Source of the DNA: Bacteroides sp. | Lineage (GTDB): Bacteria; Bacteroidota; Bacteroidia; Bacteroidales; Bacteroidaceae | Length of the DNA: 64,000 nt | Direction of reading: 5' to 3' | Assembly (NCBI GenBank): GCA_015060735.1 | Contig: SUXX01000003.1 | Coordinates: forward strand, 52,409-116,408 | Part shown: positions 1-8,422 of the stretch, piece by piece | How positions within the stretch are numbered: the stretch's first letter is position 1 | How the letters are laid out: every line of letters starts with the position of its first letter | Made by a program: the position numbers and the translations under genes | The notes under the pieces: model-generated | What the model saw: the letters and a program-made list of their open reading frames with translations, nothing else | What the model was told of the DNA's origin: nothing | The model's database searches: none

Positions 1-521
1 CCACCAACAATTGCCAACGATGCCGGTACCTCCTTATTGTCGAGGGCATCCCGATGAGTCCAGTAATTCACGTTCTCTACTCCCGGAATAGGAGGGATGA
101 AGGTGTCGCTTCCGGCACAAAGCAATAGGTTATCGCATTCGTAAGTTTCTTCGCCGCATTTTATGGTATTTTTGTCGATGACGGTTGCTTCTCCCGTAAC
201 GATATTCACACCATGAGCCGTCAGCTTGGCCTTGATGCCCAATACCAGTTTGCGGACAACCTTCTGCTTACGAGCTACAATTTTGCCCAAGTCGAAGGAG
301 GCCTCGGGAACTGTTACTGCATATTTTGATGCATGCTTGGCATAATCATAAACCTTGGCCGAGTAAAGCAAGGTCTTGGTTGGGATACAACCTTCGTTCA
401 GACATACACCACCGAGACTTTTTTTCTCGAACAAGACGACACTCAATCCAGCCTTTCCGGCTGCTTCGGCAGCTGTATATCCTGCGGGACCGCCACCTAT
501 AATTGCCAATTGATATTTCAT
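1..521 (-). CDS. lpdA: Dihydrolipoyl dehydrogenase (E3), 5' part only
   Basis: This flavoprotein reoxidises dihydrolipoamide of 2-oxoacid dehydrogenase or glycine-cleavage complexes, using FAD and NAD+. About 173 N-terminal residues are present; the rest runs off the left edge. The FAD-binding motif IIGGGPAG sits at residues 7-14. The redox-active disulfide motif GGVCLNEGCIPTK follows near residue 40, and its two cysteines are intact. The start ATG is at 521-519. The gene is divergent from the DUF5009 gene at 625. The partner E1/E2 or Gcv genes are not visible, so the complex it serves cannot be told. The family call is secure from the disulfide motif. Confidence 0.95.
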   Translation of the reverse strand, partial: MKYQLAIIGGGPAGYTAAEAAGKAGLSVVLFEKKSLGGVCLNEGCIPTKTLLYSAKVYDYAKHASKYAVTVPEASFDLGKIVARKQKVVRKLVLGIKAKLTAHGVNIVTGEATVIDKNTIKCGEETYECDNLLLCAGSDTFIPPIPGVENVNYWTHRDALDNKEVPASLAIVG

Positions 522-590
522 AATACTTAAAATTTTTGTCTGCAAGATAATAATTTTCCATTAGATAGTACAACGAAAAGAGGAATTTTA

Positions 591-598
591 TACATTTG
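591..598 (+). promoter_or_regulatory. Bacteroidetes -7 element TACATTTG
   Basis: Matches TAnnTTTG and lies 26 nt upstream of the ATG at 625, so it probably drives the DUF5009 gene. No clear -33 TTTG was seen. Confidence 0.6.
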
Positions 599-624
599 TA
601 TAGTAAACTTAAATCGATTAATCT

Positions 625-1728
625 ATGAAAAACCAACGTTTGATGTCGCTCGATGCCTTGCGAGGCTTTGACATGCTTTTTATTATGGGATTTTCGGGGC
701 TTGTGGCCAATTTATGTGCTTTGTCTCCAGGAGTTGTAACCGATGAAATAGCCCGCCAAATGGATCATGTGGATTGGAATGGTTTGGCTCATCACGATAC
801 CATTTTCCCATTGTTCTTGTTTTTGGCAGGTGTCTCTTTCCCATTTTCTTTAGCTAATCAGCGTCGGATGGGAGCGAGTAGTTGGGATATTCATAAAAAG
901 ATTCTTCGTAGAATGTTGATGTTGATTCTGTTTGGCTTGATTTATAATGGTCTTTTCCAATTTAATTTTGATACATTCCGTTGTGCCAGTGTGTTGGCTC
1001 GTATTGGTATAGCCTGGGCCGGAGCCGCTATTTTGTTTGTACACTTCGGTTTGCGTACCCGTATTGTCATTGCGGCCACCATTCTTATCGGTTATGGTTT
1101 GTTGAGTAAGTTTGTTGCAGCTCCCGATGTGCCGGGAGGAGATCCGCTTTCTATCGAAGGCTGTTTGGTTGGATACATCGACCGTTTGTTCATGCCGGGT
1201 CGGTTGTTGTACAATAAGGGAAGTTTCGACCCGGAAGGATTGCTTTCGGCTTTGCCGGCTGTAGTAACAGCCATGTTGGGAGTGTTTACCGGTGAGCTGA
1301 TTCGTAACAACAAAGTTTCGGGCAATCAGAAAACTTTGTGGATGTTGGGCAGTGCCTTGGTATTGGCCTTGTTGGCTTGGGCGTTCGATGGTGTGTTGCC
1401 AATCAACAAGAAATTGTGGTCGAGCACATTTGTTTGTGCCGTAGGTGCTTATTCATTGATTATGATGGCTTTGTTCTATTATATTGTTGATGTACGCGGT
1501 TGGCAGAAATGGACCTTTGCTTTCCGTATCATTGGTATGAACTCCATTACTATTTATATGGTACAACGAATCGTTGATTTTGGCCGTATCGAAAAATTCT
1601 TCTTGGGCGGCGTGGCTAATCTTTGTCCGGAAGACTGGGCAGCCGTTATCCATTCGGCAGGTTTTGTAATGGTAGGATGGTTATTCCTTTACTTCTTGTA
1701 TCGTCAGAAGATTTTCTTGAAAATCTAA
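625..1728 (+). CDS. DUF5009 / heparan-alpha-glucosaminide N-acetyltransferase-like membrane protein
   Basis: A 367-residue polytopic membrane protein. The N-terminus (RLMSLDALRGFDMLFIM, residues 5-21) is the hallmark of the COG4299/DUF5009 family, which is related to lysosomal HGSNAT acyltransferases. Conserved histidines follow in MDHVDWNGLAHHDTIFP near residues 46-62, ahead of the segment FLFLAGVSFPFS. About ten hydrophobic spans can be read to the C-terminus. The family is thought to move acyl groups across a membrane onto sugars; the substrate here is unknown. It is a single gene, with its own -7 promoter at 591-598, and nadB follows in the same direction with its own promoter. I am confident of the family, not the function. 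Confidence 0.85.
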   Translation: MKNQRLMSLDALRGFDMLFIMGFSGLVANLCALSPGVVTDEIARQMDHVDWNGLAHHDTIFPLFLFLAGVSFPFSLANQRRMGASSWDIHKKILRRMLMLILFGLIYNGLFQFNFDTFRCASVLARIGIAWAGAAILFVHFGLRTRIVIAATILIGYGLLSKFVAAPDVPGGDPLSIEGCLVGYIDRLFMPGRLLYNKGSFDPEGLLSALPAVVTAMLGVFTGELIRNNKVSGNQKTLWMLGSALVLALLAWAFDGVLPINKKLWSSTFVCAVGAYSLIMMALFYYIVDVRGWQKWTFAFRIIGMNSITIYMVQRIVDFGRIEKFFLGGVANLCPEDWAAVIHSAGFVMVGWLFLYFLYRQKIFLKI

Positions 1729-1767
1729 CATCTGTCTGAAATATAATCAGAGATTCGCATTTTTTTG

Positions 1768-1775
1768 TACTTTTG
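1768..1775 (+). promoter_or_regulatory. -7 element TACTTTTG for nadB
   Basis: TAnnTTTG match ending 20 nt before the nadB ATG at 1796. It implies a short leader and argues against the in-frame TTG at 1790 as start. Confidence 0.65.
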
Positions 1776-1795
1776 CATAACTAAGCTTATTGATT

Positions 1796-3367
1796 ATGGT
1801 AAGAAAATTCGATTTCCTTGTTATCGGTTCAGGAATAGCCGGTATGAGTTTCGCTTTAAAAGTGGCTCACAAGGGTAAGGTAGCTTTGATATGTAAAGCC
1901 GGATTGGAAGAAGCCAATACCTATTATGCACAAGGGGGAATTGCTTCGGTTACCGACTTGAAAGTAGACAATTTCGAGAAGCACATCGAAGATACGATGA
2001 TTGCAGGAGACTGGATCAGCGATCGTACAGCTGTGGAGAAAGTAGTTAGGGAAGCTCCGGCTCAGATTGAAGAACTCATCAAGTGGGGAGTGGACTTCGA
2101 CAAGAAGGAAAACGGGGAATTCGACCTTCATAAAGAAGGTGGACACTCCGAGTTTCGCATTCTTCATCACAAAGACAATACAGGTGCAGAAATTCAAACC
2201 AGTCTGATTGAAGCAGTAAAGGCACACCCCAACATTACTGTGTTCACTAATTTCTTTGCGGTAGAAATCATTACCCAACATCATTTGGGTATTATTGTGA
2301 CTCGTCATACTCCGGGTATCAAATGTTACGGTGCATACGTGTTGAATGAAGAAACCGGTGAAGTAGATACCTTCCTATCGAAGGTAACGGTCATGGCAAC
2401 AGGAGGTTGTGAAGCTGTTTATCGGCAGACTACCAATCCGTTGGTGGCAACCGGTGATGGTATTGCCATGGTGTATCGCGCCAAAGGTGTGGTGAAGGAC
2501 ATGGAGTTTATCCAGTTCCATCCGACAGCTCTTTTCCATCCGGGTGACCGTCCCAGTTACCTTATTACCGAGGCCATGCGTGGTTATGGTGGTGTGTTGA
2601 AGACCAAAGATGGCAAGGAGTTTATGCAGAAGTATGATGCTCGTCTGTCGTTGGCACCGCGTGACATTGTGGCTCGGGCTATTGACAATGAGATGAAGCT
2701 TCGAGGGGAAGATCATGTGTATTTGGATGTTACCCATAAAGATCCGGAAGAAACCAAGAAACATTTCCCGAACATTTATAAGAAATGCTTGAGCATTGGA
2801 GTGGATATCACTAAAGACTATATTCCGGTGGCTCCGGCTGCCCATTACCTTTGTGGAGGTATCAAGGTCGATTTGGACGGGCAAAGTAGTATCGGAAGAC
2901 TTTATGCTATCGGTGAATGTTCGTGTACCGGTTTGCATGGCGGCAACCGTTTGGCCTCCAACTCATTGATTGAAGCGGTAGTATATGCTGATGCGGCAGC
3001 CAAGCATGCTTTGAGTGTGGTAGACCGGTATGAGTGTAACGAAGATATTCCGGAGTGGAATGCAGAAGGTACGATGAACCCCGAAGAACGGGTACTCATC
3101 ACCCAAAGTATGAAAGAGGTGAATCAAATTATGGAAGCTTATGTCGGTATTGTACGTAGCAACATTCGTCTGATTCGTGCTTGGAATCGTTTGGATATTC
3201 TTTACGAAGAAACTGAGCGTCTTTTCAAGCGGTGCAAGGCCTCTCGCGAACTTTGCGAACTTCGTAATATGATTAACATAGGTTATCTGATTACCCGTCA
3301 GGCGATGGAACGCAAGGAAAGTCGAGGTTTGCATTATACCATTGATTATCCGAAAGAGAATATATAA
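1796..3367 (+). CDS. nadB: L-aspartate oxidase
   Basis: FAD enzyme that oxidises L-aspartate to iminoaspartate, the first step of de novo NAD synthesis; in anaerobes fumarate can be the acceptor. The protein has 523 residues, close to E. coli NadB (540). The dinucleotide-binding motif GSGIAGMS lies near residue 11 and the NadB/Sdh-type stretch YYAQGGIASV near residue 41. The substrate-site region HKEGGHSEFRILHH and the C-terminal FAD stretch GLHGGNRLASNSLIEAVVYA are intact. I chose the ATG at 1796 over an in-frame TTG two codons earlier because it fits the promoter spacing and the family N-terminus. nadA and nadC are not in the window. A strong bidirectional hairpin separates it from the convergent DPP4 gene. 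Confidence 0.97.
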   Translation: MVRKFDFLVIGSGIAGMSFALKVAHKGKVALICKAGLEEANTYYAQGGIASVTDLKVDNFEKHIEDTMIAGDWISDRTAVEKVVREAPAQIEELIKWGVDFDKKENGEFDLHKEGGHSEFRILHHKDNTGAEIQTSLIEAVKAHPNITVFTNFFAVEIITQHHLGIIVTRHTPGIKCYGAYVLNEETGEVDTFLSKVTVMATGGCEAVYRQTTNPLVATGDGIAMVYRAKGVVKDMEFIQFHPTALFHPGDRPSYLITEAMRGYGGVLKTKDGKEFMQKYDARLSLAPRDIVARAIDNEMKLRGEDHVYLDVTHKDPEETKKHFPNIYKKCLSIGVDITKDYIPVAPAAHYLCGGIKVDLDGQSSIGRLYAIGECSCTGLHGGNRLASNSLIEAVVYADAAAKHALSVVDRYECNEDIPEWNAEGTMNPEERVLITQSMKEVNQIMEAYVGIVRSNIRLIRAWNRLDILYEETERLFKRCKASRELCELRNMINIGYLITRQAMERKESRGLHYTIDYPKENI

Positions 3368-3401
3368 AAAAATGGGGGTGTATCACACCCCCATTTTTTT
3401 T
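3368..3401. terminator. Bidirectional terminator between nadB and DPP4
   Basis: A-run, then ATGGGGGTG, a short loop, CACCCCCAT, then a T-run: a perfect GC-rich stem flanked by A and T tracts on both strands. The T tract runs into the stop codon (3400-3402) of the convergent DPP4 gene. Confidence 0.9.
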
Positions 3402-5622
3402 ATCTGCCGCCTGCCGGAAGATTCTTCAGCCAGAAGTCGGCCATGCTGCGACGAAGATGAAGAGTGGTACCTTGACGTTCGCTGATGCCATGTGTACGCA
3501 TCGGGTACGACAATTGGTAGAACACTTTGCCCAAACGAACAAGTTCGTTTACCAACATTTCACAGCTCTGGTAGTGAACATTGTCATCGCCAGTACCGTG
3601 GATGAGCAATAAGTTACCCTTCAAGCCGGATGCATAACCGATAGGAGAGCCTTTACGGTAGCCTTCCGGGTTGGCTTGAGGAGTATTCATGTAGCGTTCT
3701 TCGTAGATGGTATCGTACAAGCGGTAATCCGAAACGAAAGCAACGGCAATACCGGTATGGAACACATCCGGATAACGGAACATACAGTTCAATGTCTGAC
3801 TGCCACCGCCACTCCAGCCGGTTACACCAATACGGGAAGCATCGATGAAAGAGTATTGACGAGCCAAATCTTTCACACCATTCGATTGGTCGAGACTAGC
3901 CAATGTGCCGATTTCACCGTAGATACATTTACGCCATTCGCGTCCACGTGGTACATTCGCACCACGGTTGTCGATACTGATGACGATGTAGCCCAAGTTG
4001 GCCAAATATTGATGCCACATGCTTCCGCTCCAAGAGTCTTGAACGGTAGAACTAGCCGGTTCACCATAGATGTCGAGGATAACCGGATATTTCTTGGTAG
4101 CATCGAAGTTTACCGGTTTAATCATCCAACCGTCCAAAGTCCAGTTGCCCGACTGCACTTTAAAGAACTCCTTGCTATTCAAGCCTAATGCTTTCCATTG
4201 TTCTTTAGCCTTGGCATTGTCGGTGATAAGGCGTACACTCTTGTGGTTAGGGAAGGAAACCATGTCAATTACCGGTGGAGTCTGTGCGTTGCTGAAAGTG
4301 TGTACAGCCCATTTACCGGTAGGAGACATGTTGTAACGGTGTTGTCCTGCCTGGTCGGCCGGGCTAAGACGTTTCACTTCACCTTTGCCAAACAATTTGG
4401 CTTGATATAAATAGCGTTGGGTAAAGTTTTCGGGAGTAGCCATGAAATAAACCAGTCCTTTGCCCATATCGAGCCCTACTTCACTAATGTAGTCGAAATC
4501 GCCTTTAGTGATAGGTTGGATGTCCTTACCGTCGCGGCTCACACGGTACAAATGGCGATAACCGCTACGTTCGCTTTCCCAAGTAAAGAACTTGTTGCCT
4601 TTTAACCAGTGAATGTTGTCATTGGTTTCTACCCAAGCGGCATCGGTATCTGTAAAGATGTTTGTTGGATTGTTTTCACCAATCTTAGCAATCCAAACCT
4701 TGTTGGTATTTTGCTGGCGATTCATCTGTTGGATAAACAATTCATTGCTTTCGGGGATGAACTCCATTCGAGGAATATAGTTGTTACGGGCATCTCCAGG
4801 GATGTTAATCCAAGTGGTAGTTCCACCGTTGGCCGACACATAACCCACCTTTACTGCTGAGTTGGTAGTGCCTGCTTTCGGATAGGGGAAGCGTTGGATG
4901 GTAGGATAAATGGAATCGACATTGTTGATGATATCAAACCATCCTGTACCGTTGGTATCGCTTTGCCAATAAGCGATGTATTGGCCATCAGGACTCCAAC
5001 GGAAACCGTCACGGCAACCGAATTCTTCTTCGTATACCCAGTCGAAAGTACCGTTTACAATCTTTTCACTTCCGTCTTTGGTCACTTGTACGACAGAAGC
5101 ATCGGCCAATGTTTCTACGTAGATGTTGTTTTCGGATACATAAGCTACACGGCTACCGTCGGGTGAAAACTTGGCAAACATCAGGGTTGCTTCTGGACGA
5201 GCTTTGCCTAATTGTTGCAATTTGCCTGTCTGGATATTCAGTACCCAATAGTCGCCACGGGTATCCATACGCCATACACGGCGAGTATTGGTGTAAATGA
5301 GTACCTGATTGTTGTCTTCGCTAAAGGTGAAGCTACGGACAGAGATAGGCTTTCCTGTAGCGGGGTTTACTAACTTTTCAGCAGGAATCAACACTTCCTT
5401 GCTGTTGTCTTTAGCACTATAAGCCATCACATCGAAACCACCGGAAGCATTCTTCTCAATTTTGGAATAATGTTCACCGTCTTTCATCCAATTTACGGAT
5501 CCGCCACCTTCGGTCCGAATCAAGCCGCCATATACGGCTTCTTCCAAAGTAGGAATGTGCTGGGCGTGCACCATAAGAGCAGCACACCACAAGCAGAGGA
5601 TTGATAATACACTTTTTTTCAT
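3400..5622 (-). CDS. Dipeptidyl peptidase IV (S9 family), exported
   Basis: A serine exopeptidase releasing X-Pro or X-Ala dipeptides, probably periplasmic or surface-exposed. The protein has 740 residues with a signal peptide ending near MVHAQ (residues 1-20). An N-terminal beta-propeller (about 40-480) carries DWVYEEEF near residue 194; this double-glutamate motif anchors the substrate N-terminus in mammalian DPP4. The C-terminal alpha/beta-hydrolase domain has GWSGGGS (Ser604), HGTGDDN (Asp679) and RTHG (His711), a complete triad at DPP4-like spacing. Gut Bacteroides DPP4 enzymes are known to act on host incretin-type peptides. The start is 36 nt beyond the znuC stop with no clear -7 box, so it may be the last gene of the purD-znuC transcript. 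Confidence 0.93.
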   Translation of the reverse strand: MKKSVLSILCLWCAALMVHAQHIPTLEEAVYGGLIRTEGGGSVNWMKDGEHYSKIEKNASGGFDVMAYSAKDNSKEVLIPAEKLVNPATGKPISVRSFTFSEDNNQVLIYTNTRRVWRMDTRGDYWVLNIQTGKLQQLGKARPEATLMFAKFSPDGSRVAYVSENNIYVETLADASVVQVTKDGSEKIVNGTFDWVYEEEFGCRDGFRWSPDGQYIAYWQSDTNGTGWFDIINNVDSIYPTIQRFPYPKAGTTNSAVKVGYVSANGGTTTWINIPGDARNNYIPRMEFIPESNELFIQQMNRQQNTNKVWIAKIGENNPTNIFTDTDAAWVETNDNIHWLKGNKFFTWESERSGYRHLYRVSRDGKDIQPITKGDFDYISEVGLDMGKGLVYFMATPENFTQRYLYQAKLFGKGEVKRLSPADQAGQHRYNMSPTGKWAVHTFSNAQTPPVIDMVSFPNHKSVRLITDNAKAKEQWKALGLNSKEFFKVQSGNWTLDGWMIKPVNFDATKKYPVILDIYGEPASSTVQDSWSGSMWHQYLANLGYIVISIDNRGANVPRGREWRKCIYGEIGTLASLDQSNGVKDLARQYSFIDASRIGVTGWSGGGSQTLNCMFRYPDVFHTGIAVAFVSDYRLYDTIYEERYMNTPQANPEGYRKGSPIGYASGLKGNLLLIHGTGDDNVHYQSCEMLVNELVRLGKVFYQLSYPMRTHGISERQGTTLHLRRSMADFWLKNLPAGGR

Positions 5623-5658
5623 AACTTTAATATTTGTAGTAGATTATTTATTTTTTCG

Positions 5659-6417
5659 TTAAAAATGTTCCTTTAACACCCGATGAGGCAGATGTCCGTG
5701 CCCCAATAGCTCAATGGGACAGCCAAAATGAGCTTCCAACCACTCAGCTGAGACTTCAGTAGAGGGATGATAGTGGAGAGTTTCGTTTACACATGCAATG
5801 GTCTTTACGTTCTGTAGCACCGTACCGATGTCGTGGCTCACCAGAATGATGGCCCGTTCGCGGTTAATCTCTTCAAGCAATTCATATAACTGTGCTTCAA
5901 AGCGTTTGTCGATGTAGGTATTAGGCTCATCCAGAATAATCACTTCGGGATTAGAGACTAAGGCCCTTCCAAGTAAGGCACGTTGTAACTGACCGCCACT
6001 AAGTTGGCCGATAGCACGATTTTCAAAACCTTCCAATCCCATACGTGAGATGATATGGCGGACTTGTTCGTGGTGTTCCTTGTTATATCGTTGGAACAAT
6101 GTTTTTTGTTTGCTAAGTCCTGACAGCACCACTTCGTAAACGGATATGGGGAATTTATGATCAATGCGGTTATATTGTGGTAGATAGCCCATATTGAGGT
6201 CGGTTGTTTCCTTTCCTGTTCGGAAGAAACGGATGTTCCCTTTATCAGGCCGATGAAGTCCGAGGATACTTTTCATAAGTGTGGTCTTTCCGCCACCGTT
6301 TGGGCCAATGACACCAAGAAAGTCTTGTTCGTAGACAGTCAAGTTGATATGGCTTAATACGGTTTTACCATCGTATGAAGCAGACAAATCGGTTATTTGA
6401 ATGAGAGGGAAGGCCAT
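5659..6417 (-). CDS. Zinc/manganese-type ABC transporter ATPase (ZnuC-like)
   Basis: ATP-hydrolysing subunit of a metal-import ABC system, 252 residues. It shows Walker A GPNGGGKTT near residue 38, the ABC signature LSGGQLQRA near residue 139, and Walker B VIILDEP followed by NTYID, then the H-loop VSHD. Its start lies 2 nt beyond the znuA-like stop, so the two are surely co-transcribed. No membrane permease (ZnuB-like) lies next to it; the next gene is the DPP4. The metal (Zn, Mn or Fe) cannot be read from the ATPase; the His-rich binding protein beside it suggests zinc. Confidence 0.9.
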   Translation of the reverse strand: MAFPLIQITDLSASYDGKTVLSHINLTVYEQDFLGVIGPNGGGKTTLMKSILGLHRPDKGNIRFFRTGKETTDLNMGYLPQYNRIDHKFPISVYEVVLSGLSKQKTLFQRYNKEHHEQVRHIISRMGLEGFENRAIGQLSGGQLQRALLGRALVSNPEVIILDEPNTYIDKRFEAQLYELLEEINRERAIILVSHDIGTVLQNVKTIACVNETLHYHPSTEVSAEWLEAHFGCPIELLGHGHLPHRVLKEHF

Positions 6418-6419
6418 GT

Positions 6420-7289
6420 TTATTTATTAGGGGTTAAAGATTGGGCTATGTGAATCATCTCTGTAGGCCAGTCGTAACTTAATGGCTGGATAGGAATAAT
6501 GTCAAGTTCCAATTCATCGGCAATAATCCGAGCATTGCGAGTATCAAATTCTTGTTGTACAAAGATGACATGTATATTCTCTTTACGGCAAGTTTCTATC
6601 ATTTTCTTTAATTGTGCCGGTGAAGGTTCTTTTCCTTCATCTTCCATACTGATTTGTTTTAATCCATAATCGCGGGCAAAATAACTCAAAGCCGGATGAT
6701 AGATAAGGAAGGTACGGTCGGCTGTTCGAAGCAGTTGGCGGATACGTAGGTCGGTCTCTTGGATTATTTGTTTCAGACTGTCTGTACGATGTTGATAAAA
6801 TGTTTGGTTGGCAGGGTCTAATTCTATTAGAGCCGTACAGATATTGTCGGCAATGGTTTGAGCGTTTTCAGTAGAGTTCCAAATGTGCGGTTCAATACCT
6901 CCTTCGTGGTAATGGTCTCCGTGGTGATGTCCGACCGAACGAATTAGGTCAACTCCTTTGGATGTATCGAATACTTTCATTGTTGGAACGGTAGTTGTCA
7001 GTTTTTCCATCCATGCTTGTTCAAATCCGATGTAGCCAATGCGTAGATAGCCCTGGCTTTGACTCAAGGAAACGAGTTGTTGCGGAGTGGGATCGTATGT
7101 TTCGGGACTACTACCTTTGGGTACCATACTTACTACTTGAAACTTGTCACCGGCAATGGTTTCAGTAAAATATCGCAATGGCTCTAGCGTTACGGTCAGT
7201 ACAGGAGTATCTCCCGACGAGGGTGAGGGTCGGCAGGCTGTCATGACAAACAGGATAAGGGCATAAATATATACAATAGATTTCATCAT
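6420..7289 (-). CDS. Metal-binding lipoprotein of ABC importer (ZnuA-like, cluster A-I)
   Basis: Substrate-binding protein of 289 residues. A lipobox (VMTAC, Cys about 19) indicates lipid anchoring. A His-rich loop (GHHHGDHYHEGG, about residues 121-132) and the following EPHIW are typical of zinc-specific SBPs. Later metal-ligand regions are IYHPALSYFARDYGL and the distal stretch before the C-terminus. It overlaps mnmD by 4 nt (ATGA), and znuC follows after 2 nt. Two adjacent ATGs (7287-7289 and 7284-7286) are possible starts. Zinc is the best guess; manganese is the alternative. Confidence 0.88.
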   Translation of the reverse strand: MMKSIVYIYALILFVMTACRPSPSSGDTPVLTVTLEPLRYFTETIAGDKFQVVSMVPKGSSPETYDPTPQQLVSLSQSQGYLRIGYIGFEQAWMEKLTTTVPTMKVFDTSKGVDLIRSVGHHHGDHYHEGGIEPHIWNSTENAQTIADNICTALIELDPANQTFYQHRTDSLKQIIQETDLRIRQLLRTADRTFLIYHPALSYFARDYGLKQISMEDEGKEPSPAQLKKMIETCRKENIHVIFVQQEFDTRNARIIADELELDIIPIQPLSYDWPTEMIHIAQSLTPNK

Positions 7290-7945
7290 TTTATTTTGGT
7301 GGCTCTTAATATTTCTCTTTTGCCTCCCGGAGGACCGGGCAGACGTTCTACTGTAAATCCGGCAGTTTGCAACATCCGTCTTACTATTCCTTTGGCACAG
7401 TAGGTGGTCAAGATGCCGCCGGGACTTACTATCTTATATAACATTTGGAAAAGCGATTGTTCCCACATTTCGGGTTGTTTTTCAGGAGCAAAGGCATCGA
7501 AATATACTATATCGTAGCTTTCTTGGAAAGTATATTGCGTAAAGTCACCCTGTATCTTGTGCAGGGTGAAGAAAGGAGATAAAAGTATGTCTTTCTCCCA
7601 TTCAGAGCGATGGATAGCAGTGAAAATCTCTTCCTGTCCTTTTCCTATCAAAGATGGATAAGCCAGTTTTTCCAATGTGTCTGTATCCAGCGGATAGCGT
7701 TCGATACCTGTATAATGGATGCTCCGTCCTTGTTCGTAAGCTGTCAGATAAGTGAGAAAACAGTTCAGTCCTGTTCCTAATCCAATTTCCAGAATACGCG
7801 GACATGGCACATTACTATGATTTAGTCCCATGTCGATGAAGATATGTTGCGATTCGGTCAAGGCACCTTTCACCGAATGGTAATGTTCATCCAGTTCCGG
7901 TACATAGAGTGTATAGCTTCCGTCAGCAGTCTGTTCCAATTCCAT
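7286..7945 (-). CDS. mnmD: tRNA 5-(aminomethyl)-2-thiouridine methyltransferase, stand-alone MnmD
   Basis: SAM-dependent methyltransferase that completes the mnm5 group at tRNA wobble U34, matching the methyltransferase half of E. coli MnmC. It has 219 residues with no C-terminal oxidoreductase domain. SAM motif I is ILEIGLGTGLN near residue 50. The family signature FDAFAPEKQPEMW follows near residue 150, and the C-terminal GPPGGKREIL is the MnmC/MnmD hallmark. It lies inside the purD-znuC run, 3 nt after the YqaA-like gene and overlapping znuA. A thiolase-type partner, mnmA, is at 47.6 kb. Confidence 0.9.
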   Translation of the reverse strand: MELEQTADGSYTLYVPELDEHYHSVKGALTESQHIFIDMGLNHSNVPCPRILEIGLGTGLNCFLTYLTAYEQGRSIHYTGIERYPLDTDTLEKLAYPSLIGKGQEEIFTAIHRSEWEKDILLSPFFTLHKIQGDFTQYTFQESYDIVYFDAFAPEKQPEMWEQSLFQMLYKIVSPGGILTTYCAKGIVRRMLQTAGFTVERLPGPPGGKREILRATKIK

Positions 7946-7948
7946 ATT

Positions 7949-8422
7949 CTATAATTGAGTCATGAGTGAAGAAGCTTCTACGATACCCCATACCAACAAG
8001 GCGTAGCGAAGTATCTTTCCTAGAGTCATTGAAAATATCACAATCCAAATATTGGCTCGCATCATACCCAGTACAATGGAGATGGCACTTCCCAGAATAG
8101 GGATGAAAGCGAAAAAAGCCATCCAGGCTCCGCGGCCGTGTACAAATCGTTCGGCTCGGTCTAGTTTCTCTTTCTTAACGTGGAAATATTTTTCTATCCA
8201 TTCCATCTTTCCTAAATGCCCCATCCAATAGCAGGTCATACCTCCGGCTACATTCCCGGCTGTAGCAGCCAAAGTGCTGACATAGGGGTCTAATCCCAAA
8301 GGGCCTACACAAGCAGCCAATACAGCTTCTGAGCTAAAGGGGATGACACTTCCGGCTACAAAAGAGCCTACAAATAAGCCCCAATATCCCCAGTCTATCA
8401 AGAATTGTAGAATAGCATCCAT
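7949..8422 (-). CDS. YqaA/DedA-type (VTT domain) membrane protein
   Basis: A small 157-residue inner-membrane protein of the SNARE-associated/DedA group, closest in size and pattern to YqaA. Signature stretches are SVIPFSSEAVLAACVGPLG and ATAGNVAGGMTCYWMGHLG near residues 24-71, then FIPILGSAISIVLGMMR. The related DedA/VTT families are linked to phospholipid transport and membrane homeostasis; the exact role of this member is unknown. The 5' end overlaps the upstream membrane-protein gene by 25 nt, and mnmD begins 3 nt after the stop, indicating translational coupling. Confidence 0.85.
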   Translation of the reverse strand: MDAILQFLIDWGYWGLFVGSFVAGSVIPFSSEAVLAACVGPLGLDPYVSTLAATAGNVAGGMTCYWMGHLGKMEWIEKYFHVKKEKLDRAERFVHGRGAWMAFFAFIPILGSAISIVLGMMRANIWIVIFSMTLGKILRYALLVWGIVEASSLMTQL

